Assembly: GCA_946480545.1 (NCBI GenBank)
Contig: CAMLKY010000166.1
Span: 1-5,695 of the forward strand
Direction: 5' to 3'
Source of the DNA: an uncultured Acidobacteriota bacterium
Lineage (GTDB): Bacteria > Acidobacteriota > Blastocatellia > Pyrinomonadales > Pyrinomonadaceae
Length of the DNA: 5,695 bases
A program made the translations under genes and the position numbers. Positions 1-5,695 of this stretch are shown one piece after another; position 1 is the first letter of the stretch, and each line of letters starts with the position of its first letter. The notes below the pieces were generated by a model. The model saw nothing but the letters and a program-made list of their open reading frames with translations. It did no database searches and was not told the DNA's origin.

Positions 1-2
1 GA

Positions 3-27
3 AAGAGGCATCAATATGACGCCTCTT
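3..27 (-). terminator. Probable intrinsic terminator of the minus-strand operon
   Basis: A perfect 7-bp inverted repeat (AAGAGGC at 3-9, GCCTCTT at 21-27) encloses an 11-base loop, 23 bases beyond the stop codon of the flavin reductase-like gene. Read on the minus strand, the hairpin ends in CCTCTTTC and then reaches the window edge, so only a short T tract is visible. Position and shape fit a rho-independent terminator closing the three-gene operon. The U-tail cannot be fully judged because the sequence stops here. Confidence 0.55.
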
Positions 28-50
28 CGTGGATCGATTTGCTTCAGATC

Positions 51-632
51 TTATTGATGATGTCGCGAGGCAACGTTCTCTCTTCCCCATCGAAGAGTGG
101 TTGCCATCCATACGAGCTCATCGAGAAAGCTCTGTACCCGCTTCTCGTAGGCGAGATCGATCAGGTTGCCGGCTTGATCGAACTTATTCGCGGCAGCGGG
201 AAAATTGAGATCGCTGAATGTGACCGCCAGTCCAAGCTCGCGGACCATTGGGACACAGGCCTCGATGACGCGTGTGCCGCCCCACGGGCCCGCCGAGACA
301 CCGACGAGAGCGACGGCCTTGTGGATGTATTCCTTCAGCAGAAGGTCGAGCACGCTTTTCAACGTTCCGGGATAGCCGTGATTGTATTCGGGTGTAACGA
401 TCACGAGACCGTCGGCCCGGATCATCGAATCTCGCCACTCGGGAAACTGCCCGGCGATCTCGGTACCGTAATGATCCAGCGGCAAATCGAAATCCCGTAC
501 ATCGAAGAACTTCGTCTCGATCTCGTCCCGAAGCTCCATCTTAGAAAAGACCCAGCGGGCAACATTCTCACTCGCACGCCGCTGGCGCGGTGTGCCAAGG
601 ATCAAAGGTATGAAAAGTTTTCGGTCAGACAT
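51..632 (-). CDS. NADPH-dependent FMN reductase family protein (flavodoxin fold)
   Basis: This 193-residue cytoplasmic protein has the hallmarks of the NADPH-dependent FMN reductase / azoreductase-like family, which uses NAD(P)H to reduce FMN or FMN-bound acceptors such as quinones, azo dyes or metals. The first strand leads into a phosphate-binding loop, GTPRQRRASENVA (13-25). The family signature TPEYNHGYPGTLKSVLD lies at 80-96 and contacts the flavin. A GVSAGPWGGTR segment (111-121) matches the third flavin-side loop. Length is typical and there is no signal peptide or membrane segment. The ATG lies 2 bases after the TAA of the upstream DUF3828-like gene and no strong ribosome site is visible, so translational coupling is likely. 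The family call is secure. The physiological acceptor cannot be read from the sequence, and a role as quinone or chromate reductase is equally possible. Confidence 0.9.
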   Translation of the reverse strand: MSDRKLFIPLILGTPRQRRASENVARWVFSKMELRDEIETKFFDVRDFDLPLDHYGTEIAGQFPEWRDSMIRADGLVIVTPEYNHGYPGTLKSVLDLLLKEYIHKAVALVGVSAGPWGGTRVIEACVPMVRELGLAVTFSDLNFPAAANKFDQAGNLIDLAYEKRVQSFLDELVWMATTLRWGRENVASRHHQ

Positions 633-634
633 TC

Positions 635-1162
635 TTAGTAGTTCTTCGCCTTCATGTCGGCGACCAGCGACGGGCCTTCTTCATATTCCCAATCGTCGAT
701 CAGCCACCGCCCGCTTATGCGTATCAGCTTGACCCGGTACACGATCGGCTCGCCGCCCATCGTGCACGCCTTTGGATAGGCAAATGAGACGCTGACCGTC
801 GCCCGCGAATTCACTATCTCTGTTCGAGTGATTCGCTGGATCCGCTTATACGACCGGCCGTTTACTTCGCACGGCTCGTCGAGAGGACGGAATGTGAGGC
901 CATCACCAAAGTAGGGTTTATCTGTCGGATTCAGTTTCAGATGCGCGGTGTCTTCTTCCAACTGAGCGTTGAACGCATCAAGGAGCGCCGGTGTGTACCA
1001 TTGCTTTCGCGAGTCGACGTGCCGCCGGTTGAAGGTGCTCGAATGCGTATTGCTATACGCATAAAACGTCCGCACCGTCGCGTCTGGGCCGGATCCCTGC
1101 CCGAGGGCGAAAAGCGAGGAGAACACGATCACGGCGACAAAAACCAGGAGATTAAGCTTCAT
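635..1162 (-). CDS. Secreted DUF3828-like protein
   Basis: This is a 175-residue exported protein of unknown function. Residues 1-21 form a signal peptide: a lysine, a long hydrophobic core (LLVFVAVIVFSSLFAL), then a small-residue cleavage region before QGSG. The mature part begins with a helix carrying a YAYSNTH motif (34-40), followed by a helical KQWYTPALLDAF stretch (53-64). The second half is beta-rich and closes with GRWLIDDWEYEEG. This layout, with 'Y-T-P-x-L' early and 'G-x-W-x-I-D-D' late, resembles DUF3828, a small NTF2/SnoaL-like domain. Two cysteines (98 and 133) could form a disulfide after export. The ATG is preceded by GGAG at 1173-1176 (10-base spacing). The gene lies 63 bases downstream of the VWFA gene and 2 bases upstream of the flavoprotein, so it is the middle cistron of an operon. 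The domain name rests on recognition of the pattern. Confidence 0.75.
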   Translation of the reverse strand: MKLNLLVFVAVIVFSSLFALGQGSGPDATVRTFYAYSNTHSSTFNRRHVDSRKQWYTPALLDAFNAQLEEDTAHLKLNPTDKPYFGDGLTFRPLDEPCEVNGRSYKRIQRITRTEIVNSRATVSVSFAYPKACTMGGEPIVYRVKLIRISGRWLIDDWEYEEGPSLVADMKAKNY

Positions 1163-1225
1163 ACGGGAACTGCTCCGGCTGCAATAGTAATGGTAAGTTG
1201 CGTCTTCTGAAAGCCTGGCCGCCGT

Positions 1226-3328
1226 CTATCGAATGATCGTAATTGGTGTTTGCTGCACGGCTGTCCCGCCGCTGGCTCCGTCGGTAACCACGACCTCGAG
1301 CACATAACGCCCCGGCGAAAGTGAATTGAGGGGAACCTTGCCGCTGTAAGGGACACGACCCGGATCATCCTTCGGAAGTGCAAGCCGCGCCACCGGCGTC
1401 AACACGATCGGCTTTCCCGCTAACAATATCCGAGCCTGTATGGAGACGTCGTTCGAGGCGTTATAAACAAAGCAGATAAAGCCAAGGTCAGAATCTTGGC
1501 GCAGGCGATGATCTACGCTGAACTGAACTTGCGGCCCTGCCGCGGCATCGCCGGAAGCCAACTCTTCGACTCCGATCAGAATGCTGCTTATCGACAGCCT
1601 GTGGTTATTGAGATCGGGTATCTCGATCCACCGAACCGCACTGCCAAGATGCCCGCTTCTGACATCGCGTGCGGCGACCCGAACCTGATAGAGCCCCGGT
1701 TTGAGCGGTGTTCGATAGTTGTATATCGTGTCGAAGACATCCGATGACAACTCCGAGGCTCTGATACGCAAACGCGTCTGGAAACTGCCCGCCTGCTTTC
1801 CTTTGTCAGTAAGAACAACTCCCGCAACGTCGACATCGGCTATTTGCGCCCCGTCGACGCTTGCGAACTCCAACCCGCTGTCGGATACCTGCATCGACGC
1901 GGTAAGCACGACCCCGTTTGCGGGCGTGTCCAGATACGCATTCGATAGCGCTATCCGGACTTGCGATTTTGGAAAAAAGGCCCCGAGTGCCTCCCTGAGC
2001 TCTGTCGGCGCCGAATTTATTTCGACCTTTGTATCCGACTCTTTCCTACTTTGTTGCCGCGTGATGAAGCCGCGCGGCAGTCGTACCTCGTAGTCGGAAT
2101 GACCTGTGACTGAAATCGAGATGTTGCGGAACTGGGATGCACCTGTCTCGTCATCCGGACGCCAGGCTAGAAGGTAGTATCGCGAGGTCTCTTCCAGGAT
2201 CTTTTCGATCCACGAATCGAAAGAGTTCTGATTCCGAAGCGCACGCCCACCCGTGTCGACGGCAAGCGCGTTGAGGGCATCCTGCGAAGCGGGCAGATCG
2301 CGGAGCAGCGCGTTCTCGAGCTTGCCGTTCGGATCAAACGGCACGTTGTTCGTCGCATCTAGCAGGCCGGAGATCAGCCCGCGCGCGTCGATCGTGTAGA
2401 TCACGATGTCGCCCCTGAGTGCCGCATCGATGATTTCATTCAACTTGTAACGCGGATCGGCGCTGCGGGGCCCCGTGTCCAATAGGAATCCGTCGGAAAT
2501 AAAAAAGACCAGCTTACGGCCCGGTAATTGGGAAGATGAATGCATCAGGCTCTTCAACGAGTCGTACGTCGCCGAGATCACACCTGACGCCTGCATCAGG
2601 ATCTGACGTGCCCGATTCACAACCTCGACTTCGCATGAGGCCGGAGGATACCTGGGCGGCGCGGCCCTGAGACACTCGTCTACATAGAACCTCAGAACAC
2701 GCGGATCGTCGCGCCGTTCTATGGTAAGTGCCATGTATTCAGTCATCGGCGCTCCCTGGCGCGTCATGTCACGAACGTTGTAGGGCTGAAACACGAGCCG
2801 GGCGGCGGCGGCTCGGAGCACTGTCTTGTCGTCGGTGAACTGTTGGAGAAACCCGATTCGGCCGCTCGTCGAAGCGATCGCGACGAGATCCCCTTCGTGC
2901 ATGTCCCTGTCGATGAATTTGGAGAGAGTGCTTCGGGTACGTCCGAGGCTGTCTAGCGAAAGATGCAGATCGTCGATGAAAAAGATTATTGTGCGGCCAC
3001 CGCCCTCCGGTTGGGTCGCAACCTCCGGTGCTTCACCGGCCGCTTTCCCGCTGGCTCCAGGTACGGCACGGGCCGACGGCGCTTCAAAGAACGCGATCTC
3101 GCGCGGTTTCCCATCTACTTTCAGCTCGAATTGATCCCGTCGCAATCCATCGACGAAGTGGCCGTTCTTGTCGAAAACCCTAACTCCGGCTTGTACAAGA
3201 TCGGTCCGCACGCGAACGACATCATCGTCCCCGGGAGGCTTCCGAGGCGGATCCCGTTGGGCAGACACGTCGTGTAATAGAAGCGCGATGCAACAGCCCG
3301 TCAACAGGAACTTGAAAATTTGCGTCAT
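1226..3328 (-). CDS. Exported VWFA-related protein (acidobacterial TIGR03436-like)
   Basis: The product is 700 residues. A signal peptide spans 1-23 (hydrophobic core FLLTGCCIALLL, cleavage after VSA), followed by a short Pro/Asp-rich linker (24-36). An N-terminal beta segment, VRVRTDLVQAGVRVFDKNG (38-56) then GLRRDQFELKVDGKPREI (61-78), is the characteristic opening of the acidobacterial VWFA-related family. The von Willebrand A domain follows: strand IIFFIDDLHLS (114-124), later LVFFISDGF and DIVIYTIDARG, ending near residue 420 with YEVRLPRGF. The metal site is degenerate: the usual DxSxS reads DDLHLS. Residues about 420-700 are beta-rich and unassigned, perhaps Ig-like. Its role is probably extracytoplasmic binding or adhesion, but the substrate is unknown. 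I chose the ATG at 3328 because it starts right at the signal peptide and lies about 53 bases after a predicted transcription start. An in-frame TTG at 3379 would add 17 residues before the signal peptide and sit almost on that start. No clear Shine-Dalgarno site precedes the ATG. Confidence 0.88.
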   Translation of the reverse strand: MTQIFKFLLTGCCIALLLHDVSAQRDPPRKPPGDDDVVRVRTDLVQAGVRVFDKNGHFVDGLRRDQFELKVDGKPREIAFFEAPSARAVPGASGKAAGEAPEVATQPEGGGRTIIFFIDDLHLSLDSLGRTRSTLSKFIDRDMHEGDLVAIASTSGRIGFLQQFTDDKTVLRAAAARLVFQPYNVRDMTRQGAPMTEYMALTIERRDDPRVLRFYVDECLRAAPPRYPPASCEVEVVNRARQILMQASGVISATYDSLKSLMHSSSQLPGRKLVFFISDGFLLDTGPRSADPRYKLNEIIDAALRGDIVIYTIDARGLISGLLDATNNVPFDPNGKLENALLRDLPASQDALNALAVDTGGRALRNQNSFDSWIEKILEETSRYYLLAWRPDDETGASQFRNISISVTGHSDYEVRLPRGFITRQQSRKESDTKVEINSAPTELREALGAFFPKSQVRIALSNAYLDTPANGVVLTASMQVSDSGLEFASVDGAQIADVDVAGVVLTDKGKQAGSFQTRLRIRASELSSDVFDTIYNYRTPLKPGLYQVRVAARDVRSGHLGSAVRWIEIPDLNNHRLSISSILIGVEELASGDAAAGPQVQFSVDHRLRQDSDLGFICFVYNASNDVSIQARILLAGKPIVLTPVARLALPKDDPGRVPYSGKVPLNSLSPGRYVLEVVVTDGASGGTAVQQTPITIIR

Positions 3329-3387
3329 GTCTGTCGTGGGAATGGAAAACTTGAGGAGAGGATTCGGTAATGGTGACAAGTGTGGTG

Positions 3388-3416
3388 AGTTTAACCCGCG
3401 TCTTGTTTGCTATCAA
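3388..3416 (-). promoter_or_regulatory. Candidate sigma70-type promoter of the VWFA operon
   Basis: On the minus strand, TTGATA (3416-3411, five of six matches to the -35 consensus) is followed after exactly 17 bases by TAAACT (3393-3388, four of six matches to the -10). It lies just downstream of the terminator of the preceding gene and upstream of the VWFA gene. The predicted transcription start, near 3381, would leave a leader of about 53 bases to the ATG at 3328. This is a motif match only. Confidence 0.5.
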
Positions 3417-3433
3417 GGACAACCGGCAACGAA

Positions 3434-3459
3434 AAAGGCGACCCTTTCAGGTCGCCTTT
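3434..3459 (-). terminator. Intrinsic terminator after the proline-rich peptide gene
   Basis: A perfect 10-bp inverted repeat (AAAGGCGACC at 3434-3443, GGTCGCCTTT at 3450-3459) encloses a 6-base loop. On the minus strand the GC-rich stem runs into five consecutive T residues (3436-3432), a classic rho-independent terminator. It begins 22 bases beyond the stop codon of the small peptide gene and so separates that gene from the VWFA operon. The opposite strand has only a three-T tail, so activity in that direction would be weaker. Confidence 0.85.
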
Positions 3460-3481
3460 GCGATCGGCATGATCGTTATCG

Positions 3482-3670
3482 TTATTCAGGCTTCTTCGGC
3501 GGCCGGTCACCGCCCTTCGGCGGGTTACCACGCGGAGGCTTCTGCCCCGGGTCCACTACCGGCGGTTTTGGCTTCGGGGGCCGCTTCTGATCGTCATTCT
3601 GCGCCGCGACACCGAACGCCATCGAGGCGAACAACATCGAACTAAGAACTATGTATCGTAAAATCTTCAT
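3482..3670 (-). CDS. Small secreted proline- and lysine-rich peptide
   Basis: This gene encodes 62 residues that I do not recognise as a named family. Residues 1-23 are a clear signal peptide (MKILRY, hydrophobic core IVLSSMLFASMAFG, cleavage motif VAA before Q). The remaining 39 residues contain 13 prolines, ten Lys/Arg and five Asp/Glu, with no cysteine or aromatic residue. Five PP doublets (31-32, 36-37, 45-46, 50-51, 57-58) are mostly followed by Lys or Arg. Such a chain should be extended and unstructured, polyproline II-like, and may bind a polyanion or the cell wall; that is inference. The ATG at 3670 is chosen over an in-frame GTG at 3691 because AAGGA (3681-3685) lies 10 bases before it and the signal peptide starts there. 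A strong terminator follows, and no convincing promoter was found upstream. Export signal, ribosome site and terminator together make a real gene likely. Confidence 0.75.
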   Translation of the reverse strand: MKILRYIVLSSMLFASMAFGVAAQNDDQKRPPKPKPPVVDPGQKPPRGNPPKGGDRPPKKPE

Positions 3671-3680
3671 TACTCTCTTT

Positions 3681-3685
3681 TCCTT
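3681..3685 (-). promoter_or_regulatory. Ribosome binding site that fixes the start of the proline-rich peptide
   Basis: AAGGA on the minus strand stands 10 bases before the ATG at 3670, inside a purine-rich run that also contains GAGAG (3673-3677). It falls within the 5' extension that an alternative GTG start at 3691 would require, which argues that translation begins at the ATG. Confidence 0.6.
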
Positions 3686-3831
3686 TTCCACTTTCTTAAC
3701 GCAAACGGGAAGAAGGAAAGTGCGTCGTCCTGCTTAGAAGCAATCACGGTGCCATAAGGCGGAACTAAGACGCAATGCCTTGTAATACAGTTGGAATCGT
3801 TTGTCGGGCCATCCGAGATGGTTTACAAAAC

Positions 3832-3867
3832 TTTACGATTTCCGTTATTGTCATACGAAATCGTGAA
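3832..3867. repeat. Inverted repeat in the divergent intergenic region, candidate operator
   Basis: Arms TTTACGATTTC (3832-3842) and GAAATCGTGAA (3857-3867) pair over 11 positions, eight of them contiguous and perfect, with one G-T mismatch in the outer part. The central spacer is 14 bases. The left arm lies just upstream of the candidate -35 box of the plus-strand promoter and the right arm lies within its spacer, as expected for a regulator-binding site. The 248-base gap between the divergent genes (3671-3918) otherwise shows only a small CCATC/GATGG hairpin (3809-3821) and a short TGTAATACA palindrome (3781-3789). Confidence 0.4.
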
Positions 3868-3876
3868 TTTCACAAT
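3848..3876 (+). promoter_or_regulatory. Candidate sigma70-type promoter of the TspO-like/aroDE pair
   Basis: TTGTCA (3848-3853, five of six matches to the -35 consensus) is followed after exactly 17 bases by CACAAT (3871-3876, four of six matches to the -10). A transcription start near 3883 would give a leader of about 36 bases to the ATG at 3919. A weaker alternative is an extended -10-like TGCTACTAT at 3902-3910, which has no matching -35 and would give a nearly leaderless message. Confidence 0.45.
3863..3873. repeat. Short palindrome overlapping the -10 box
   Basis: GTGAA-T-TTCAC is a perfect 5+5 palindrome around one central base. It overlaps the right arm of the larger inverted repeat and the first three bases of the candidate -10 element. 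Its position suits a repressor site, but an 11-base palindrome can arise by chance. Confidence 0.3.
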
Positions 3877-3918
3877 CAAAATCGCCGCAGATAGGGTCAA
3901 CTGCTACTATTGAACCGT

Positions 3919-4695
3919 ATGGAAAACGGCGTTACGAATACCGACAGGATGAGGTCTGTCCTCGTCCTTGCGGCAACCGCCGGCGTAATAGTTTTCAATT
4001 GGATCGCAGCGGCCGGTCGTCTCGGCGGCGTGGATACCGGCGATATCTCCGACAAATATCCGACCATGGTAACCCCCGCGGGTTACGCATTCTCGATCTG
4101 GAGCCTCATCTACGCGGGCCTGGTCGCATTCAGCATCTTTCAACTTCTTCCAGCTAACATCTCACGGTTCAGGAGTCTGCGGTCGCCTTACATCTTCACT
4201 TGTGCGTTGAATTGTGCGTGGCTTTACTTCTGGCATGCTGAACAGATCGTTATCTGTTTCGTCATCATTGCGGCCTTATGGGCGATGCTTTTGGTCATCA
4301 ATTACATTGTCCGCGAGCCCGAGACGTTTGCCGACGTCTGGATAGTAAAGGCGCCTTTCGGGATATATTTCGGATGGGTCACGGCTGCCATGGTGGTCAA
4401 CTTTGCTGTGATGCTGAAATATCTGCAGATCGAGCTGACTCGTTCGACCGAAACCGTGCTCGCGGTCGTGCTGATGCTGGCAGTCGCGGCCGCAGCGATA
4501 GCCGTCCGAGCCAAACTTCGTAATTACTTCTACCCCTTTGCTGTTGCGTGGGCGCTGACCGCGATCTCGGTGAAGCAGTCAGGAAACACAATGGTCGTTG
4601 TAGCCGGCGCCGTTGGAGTCATCGCGTGTCTGATAGCCTCTTTGAGCTTCGTGATGAATATGCGGTCGAGTCAGGATCGTGAAGTACCGCTATGA
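3919..4695 (+). CDS. TspO/MBR-like tryptophan-rich multi-pass membrane protein
   Basis: The product is a 258-residue integral membrane protein with about eight hydrophobic segments, against five in classical TspO. An early NWIAAAGRLGG stretch and DTGDISDKYPTMVTPAGYAF, followed by SIWSLIYAGLVAF, match the opening of the long TspO/MBR-like proteins often annotated as tryptophan-rich sensory protein. Further matches are NCAWLYFWHAEQ, PFGIYFGWVTAAMVVNF and FAVAWALTAISVK, each resembling a TspO helix with its conserved Trp and Asn. Classical TspO binds porphyrins and other hydrophobic ligands; the ligand of this longer branch is not established. The ATG at 3919 is preferred, but a TTG at 3910 and an ATG at 3949 are in frame. 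No good ribosome site is visible (AGGG at 3893-3896 is distant). Its stop overlaps the start of aroDE by 4 bases (ATGA), so the two are probably co-translated. Confidence 0.75.
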   Translation: MENGVTNTDRMRSVLVLAATAGVIVFNWIAAAGRLGGVDTGDISDKYPTMVTPAGYAFSIWSLIYAGLVAFSIFQLLPANISRFRSLRSPYIFTCALNCAWLYFWHAEQIVICFVIIAALWAMLLVINYIVREPETFADVWIVKAPFGIYFGWVTAAMVVNFAVMLKYLQIELTRSTETVLAVVLMLAVAAAAIAVRAKLRNYFYPFAVAWALTAISVKQSGNTMVVVAGAVGVIACLIASLSFVMNMRSSQDREVPL

Positions 4696-5695
4696 ATCAC
4701 GGAAAGATCTGCATTTCCGTGTGTGCGCGAACGGCTAAGGAAATGTTGGATCGGGTAAATCAGGCGATACCTGCCGCAGATGTCGTCGAGCTTCGTCTTG
4801 ATTGCGTGTCCCCCGACGAGATCGACAGCGTACTCGAAAACCTGCCTGAAACAGACAAGCAGTATCTGGTGACATATCGCCCCGCCGATCAAGGCGGGTA
4901 TACAGAGGCGGGTCGCGACGAGAGGATCAGGTTCTGGATCCACGCGCTCATCAAACTTCGCACGCATGATCTGCTGATCGATCATGAAGCCGACATAGAG
5001 CTCCCTGAACCACACGACCCAGACCGCACGATCGTATCGTTCCATGACTTTGACCGAACTCCGGGCGACCTGGGAGCTCGTTTCGATTCGCTTTCGAGCC
5101 ATGCGGCGAAGATCATCAAGATCGCCGTGACCGTAAGCGATTCATCGGAAGCCGCAACTGTTTGGCGCGTCCTCGACCGCGTAGGCCCGGACCGACGGGT
5201 TATCCCGATCGCAATGGGTGAAGCCGGAAAATGGACTCGCGTTCTCGGTCTGGCGTACGGAGCACCGCTGACCTACGCGTCCCTCGAGGCGGATGCTTCT
5301 ACCGCTCCGGGCCAGATCCTCGCCGCAGACCTTGATGAAGTATTTCGCGTGAAAGAACTGGACCGTGAAACCAGCGTCTACGGTGTGGTCGCCGGTGACA
5401 CGAGTTATTCACTTTCGCCGTTCATGCACAACGCAGCGTTTCGGTCGGCCGGGATGAACTCGGTGTTCGTTCCATTCCAGGTGGCGGATCTCGAAGCATT
5501 CATTCGTCGCATGATCACGAGGTCGAGCCGCGAGGTCGAGCTCCCTATCGCCGGCCTTTCCATAACCAATCCTCATAAGCAGGCGGTGATCGCATACCTT
5601 GATCACATCGACGAAACCGCCCGCGAGATCGGAGCAGTGAACACGATCAGGATCGATGGCGACAAACTCTACGGTTTCAATACTGATGCGGACGG
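4692..5695 (+). CDS. aroDE: Bifunctional 3-dehydroquinate dehydratase / shikimate dehydrogenase (3' truncated by window)
   Basis: The frame is open from the ATG at 4692 to the right edge (334 complete codons), so the C-terminus lies outside. Residues about 5-218 are a type I dehydroquinase, which dehydrates 3-dehydroquinate through a Schiff base. Visible are ELRLD (33-37, substrate-binding Glu33 and Arg35), TYRPADQGG (61-69), SFHDF with catalytic His118, AKIIKIA with Schiff-base Lys143, MGEAGKWTR (175-183) and TAPGQI (204-209). Thr204 replaces the Ser often found before APGQ. From about 229 the NADPH-dependent shikimate dehydrogenase begins: YGVVAGDTSYSLSP (230-243, Ser240 and Ser242 contact shikimate), SITNPHK with catalytic Lys296, GAVNTI (314-319), and GFNTDAD with catalytic Asp332. 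The NADPH-binding half is cut off. The fusion catalyses two consecutive shikimate steps, as in plant and chlamydial AroDE. The start overlaps the upstream stop (ATGA). Confidence 0.93.
   Translation, partial: MNHGKICISVCARTAKEMLDRVNQAIPAADVVELRLDCVSPDEIDSVLENLPETDKQYLVTYRPADQGGYTEAGRDERIRFWIHALIKLRTHDLLIDHEADIELPEPHDPDRTIVSFHDFDRTPGDLGARFDSLSSHAAKIIKIAVTVSDSSEAATVWRVLDRVGPDRRVIPIAMGEAGKWTRVLGLAYGAPLTYASLEADASTAPGQILAADLDEVFRVKELDRETSVYGVVAGDTSYSLSPFMHNAAFRSAGMNSVFVPFQVADLEAFIRRMITRSSREVELPIAGLSITNPHKQAVIAYLDHIDETAREIGAVNTIRIDGDKLYGFNTDAD

Noticed and set aside
39..638. A 199-codon open frame on the plus strand
   Set aside because: It lies wholly antisense to the FMN reductase-like gene, whose flavin-binding motifs are clear, and it shows no recognisable domain.
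1719..2093. A 124-codon plus-strand frame, Ser/Thr-rich
   Set aside because: It is antisense to the VWFA gene, with no start signal and no domain pattern.
3329..3364. Lipoprotein signal (LTGC) in the leader of the VWFA protein
   Set aside because: The LTGC motif sits in the middle of the hydrophobic core, which continues past the cysteine. A signal peptidase I site (VSA before Q) fits better. The frame upstream of the ATG also adds no leader-like sequence.
3168..3590. A plus-strand frame ending in a glycine-rich tail (GGF/FGG repeats)
   Set aside because: The glycine runs are the complement of the proline codons of the minus-strand peptide. The minus strand has the signal peptide, ribosome site and terminator, and this frame also runs antisense into the VWFA gene.
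3777..3789. TGTAATACA palindrome with an adjacent GCCTT that can pair with AAGGC at 3756-3760
   Set aside because: The arms are only 4-5 bases, the loop is long, and no promoter is visible nearby, so chance is the simpler explanation.
4671..5102. A 143-codon minus-strand frame
   Set aside because: It is antisense to the dehydroquinase domain of aroDE, which carries all catalytic motifs on the plus strand.

Overview
The window most likely comes from an Acidobacteriota chromosome, possibly the Blastocatellia side of the phylum, although the class is only an inference. The main clue is a large secreted VWFA-related protein of the type expanded in acidobacteria (TIGR03436-like). Moderately GC-rich coding DNA and a fused aroD-aroE gene fit but do not prove this. 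I see no phage, transposon, CRISPR, tRNA or rRNA signal.

The left two thirds (1 to about 3670) is read on the minus strand. In transcription order it holds: a 62-residue secreted, proline- and lysine-rich peptide (3482-3670); an intrinsic terminator (3434-3459); a sigma70-like promoter (3388-3416); the 700-residue VWFA-related exported protein (1226-3328); a small secreted DUF3828-like protein (635-1162); an NADPH-dependent FMN reductase-like flavoprotein (51-632); and a probable terminator hairpin at the left edge (3-27). The last three genes look like one operon, with gaps of 63 and 2 bases. The proline-rich peptide appears to be its own transcription unit.

The right third is read on the plus strand from a divergent intergenic region (3671-3918). 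That region carries a candidate promoter (3848-3876) overlapped by two dyad symmetries, a plausible operator. The promoter leads to a multi-pass membrane protein of the TspO/MBR-like type (3919-4695). A 4-base ATGA overlap then joins it to a bifunctional 3-dehydroquinate dehydratase / shikimate dehydrogenase (aroDE, from 4692), which runs off the right edge.

The plus-strand pair couples a membrane protein to two consecutive shikimate-pathway steps (dehydroquinate to dehydroshikimate to shikimate). The minus-strand operon links two exported proteins of unknown role to a cytoplasmic flavin enzyme, and no shared pathway can be read from the sequence. I found no clearly new defence or mobile system. 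The items most worth checking are the proline-rich peptide beside the VWFA protein, whose mature N-terminus it resembles, the nested dyads in the divergent promoter, and the coupling of the TspO-like gene to aroDE.
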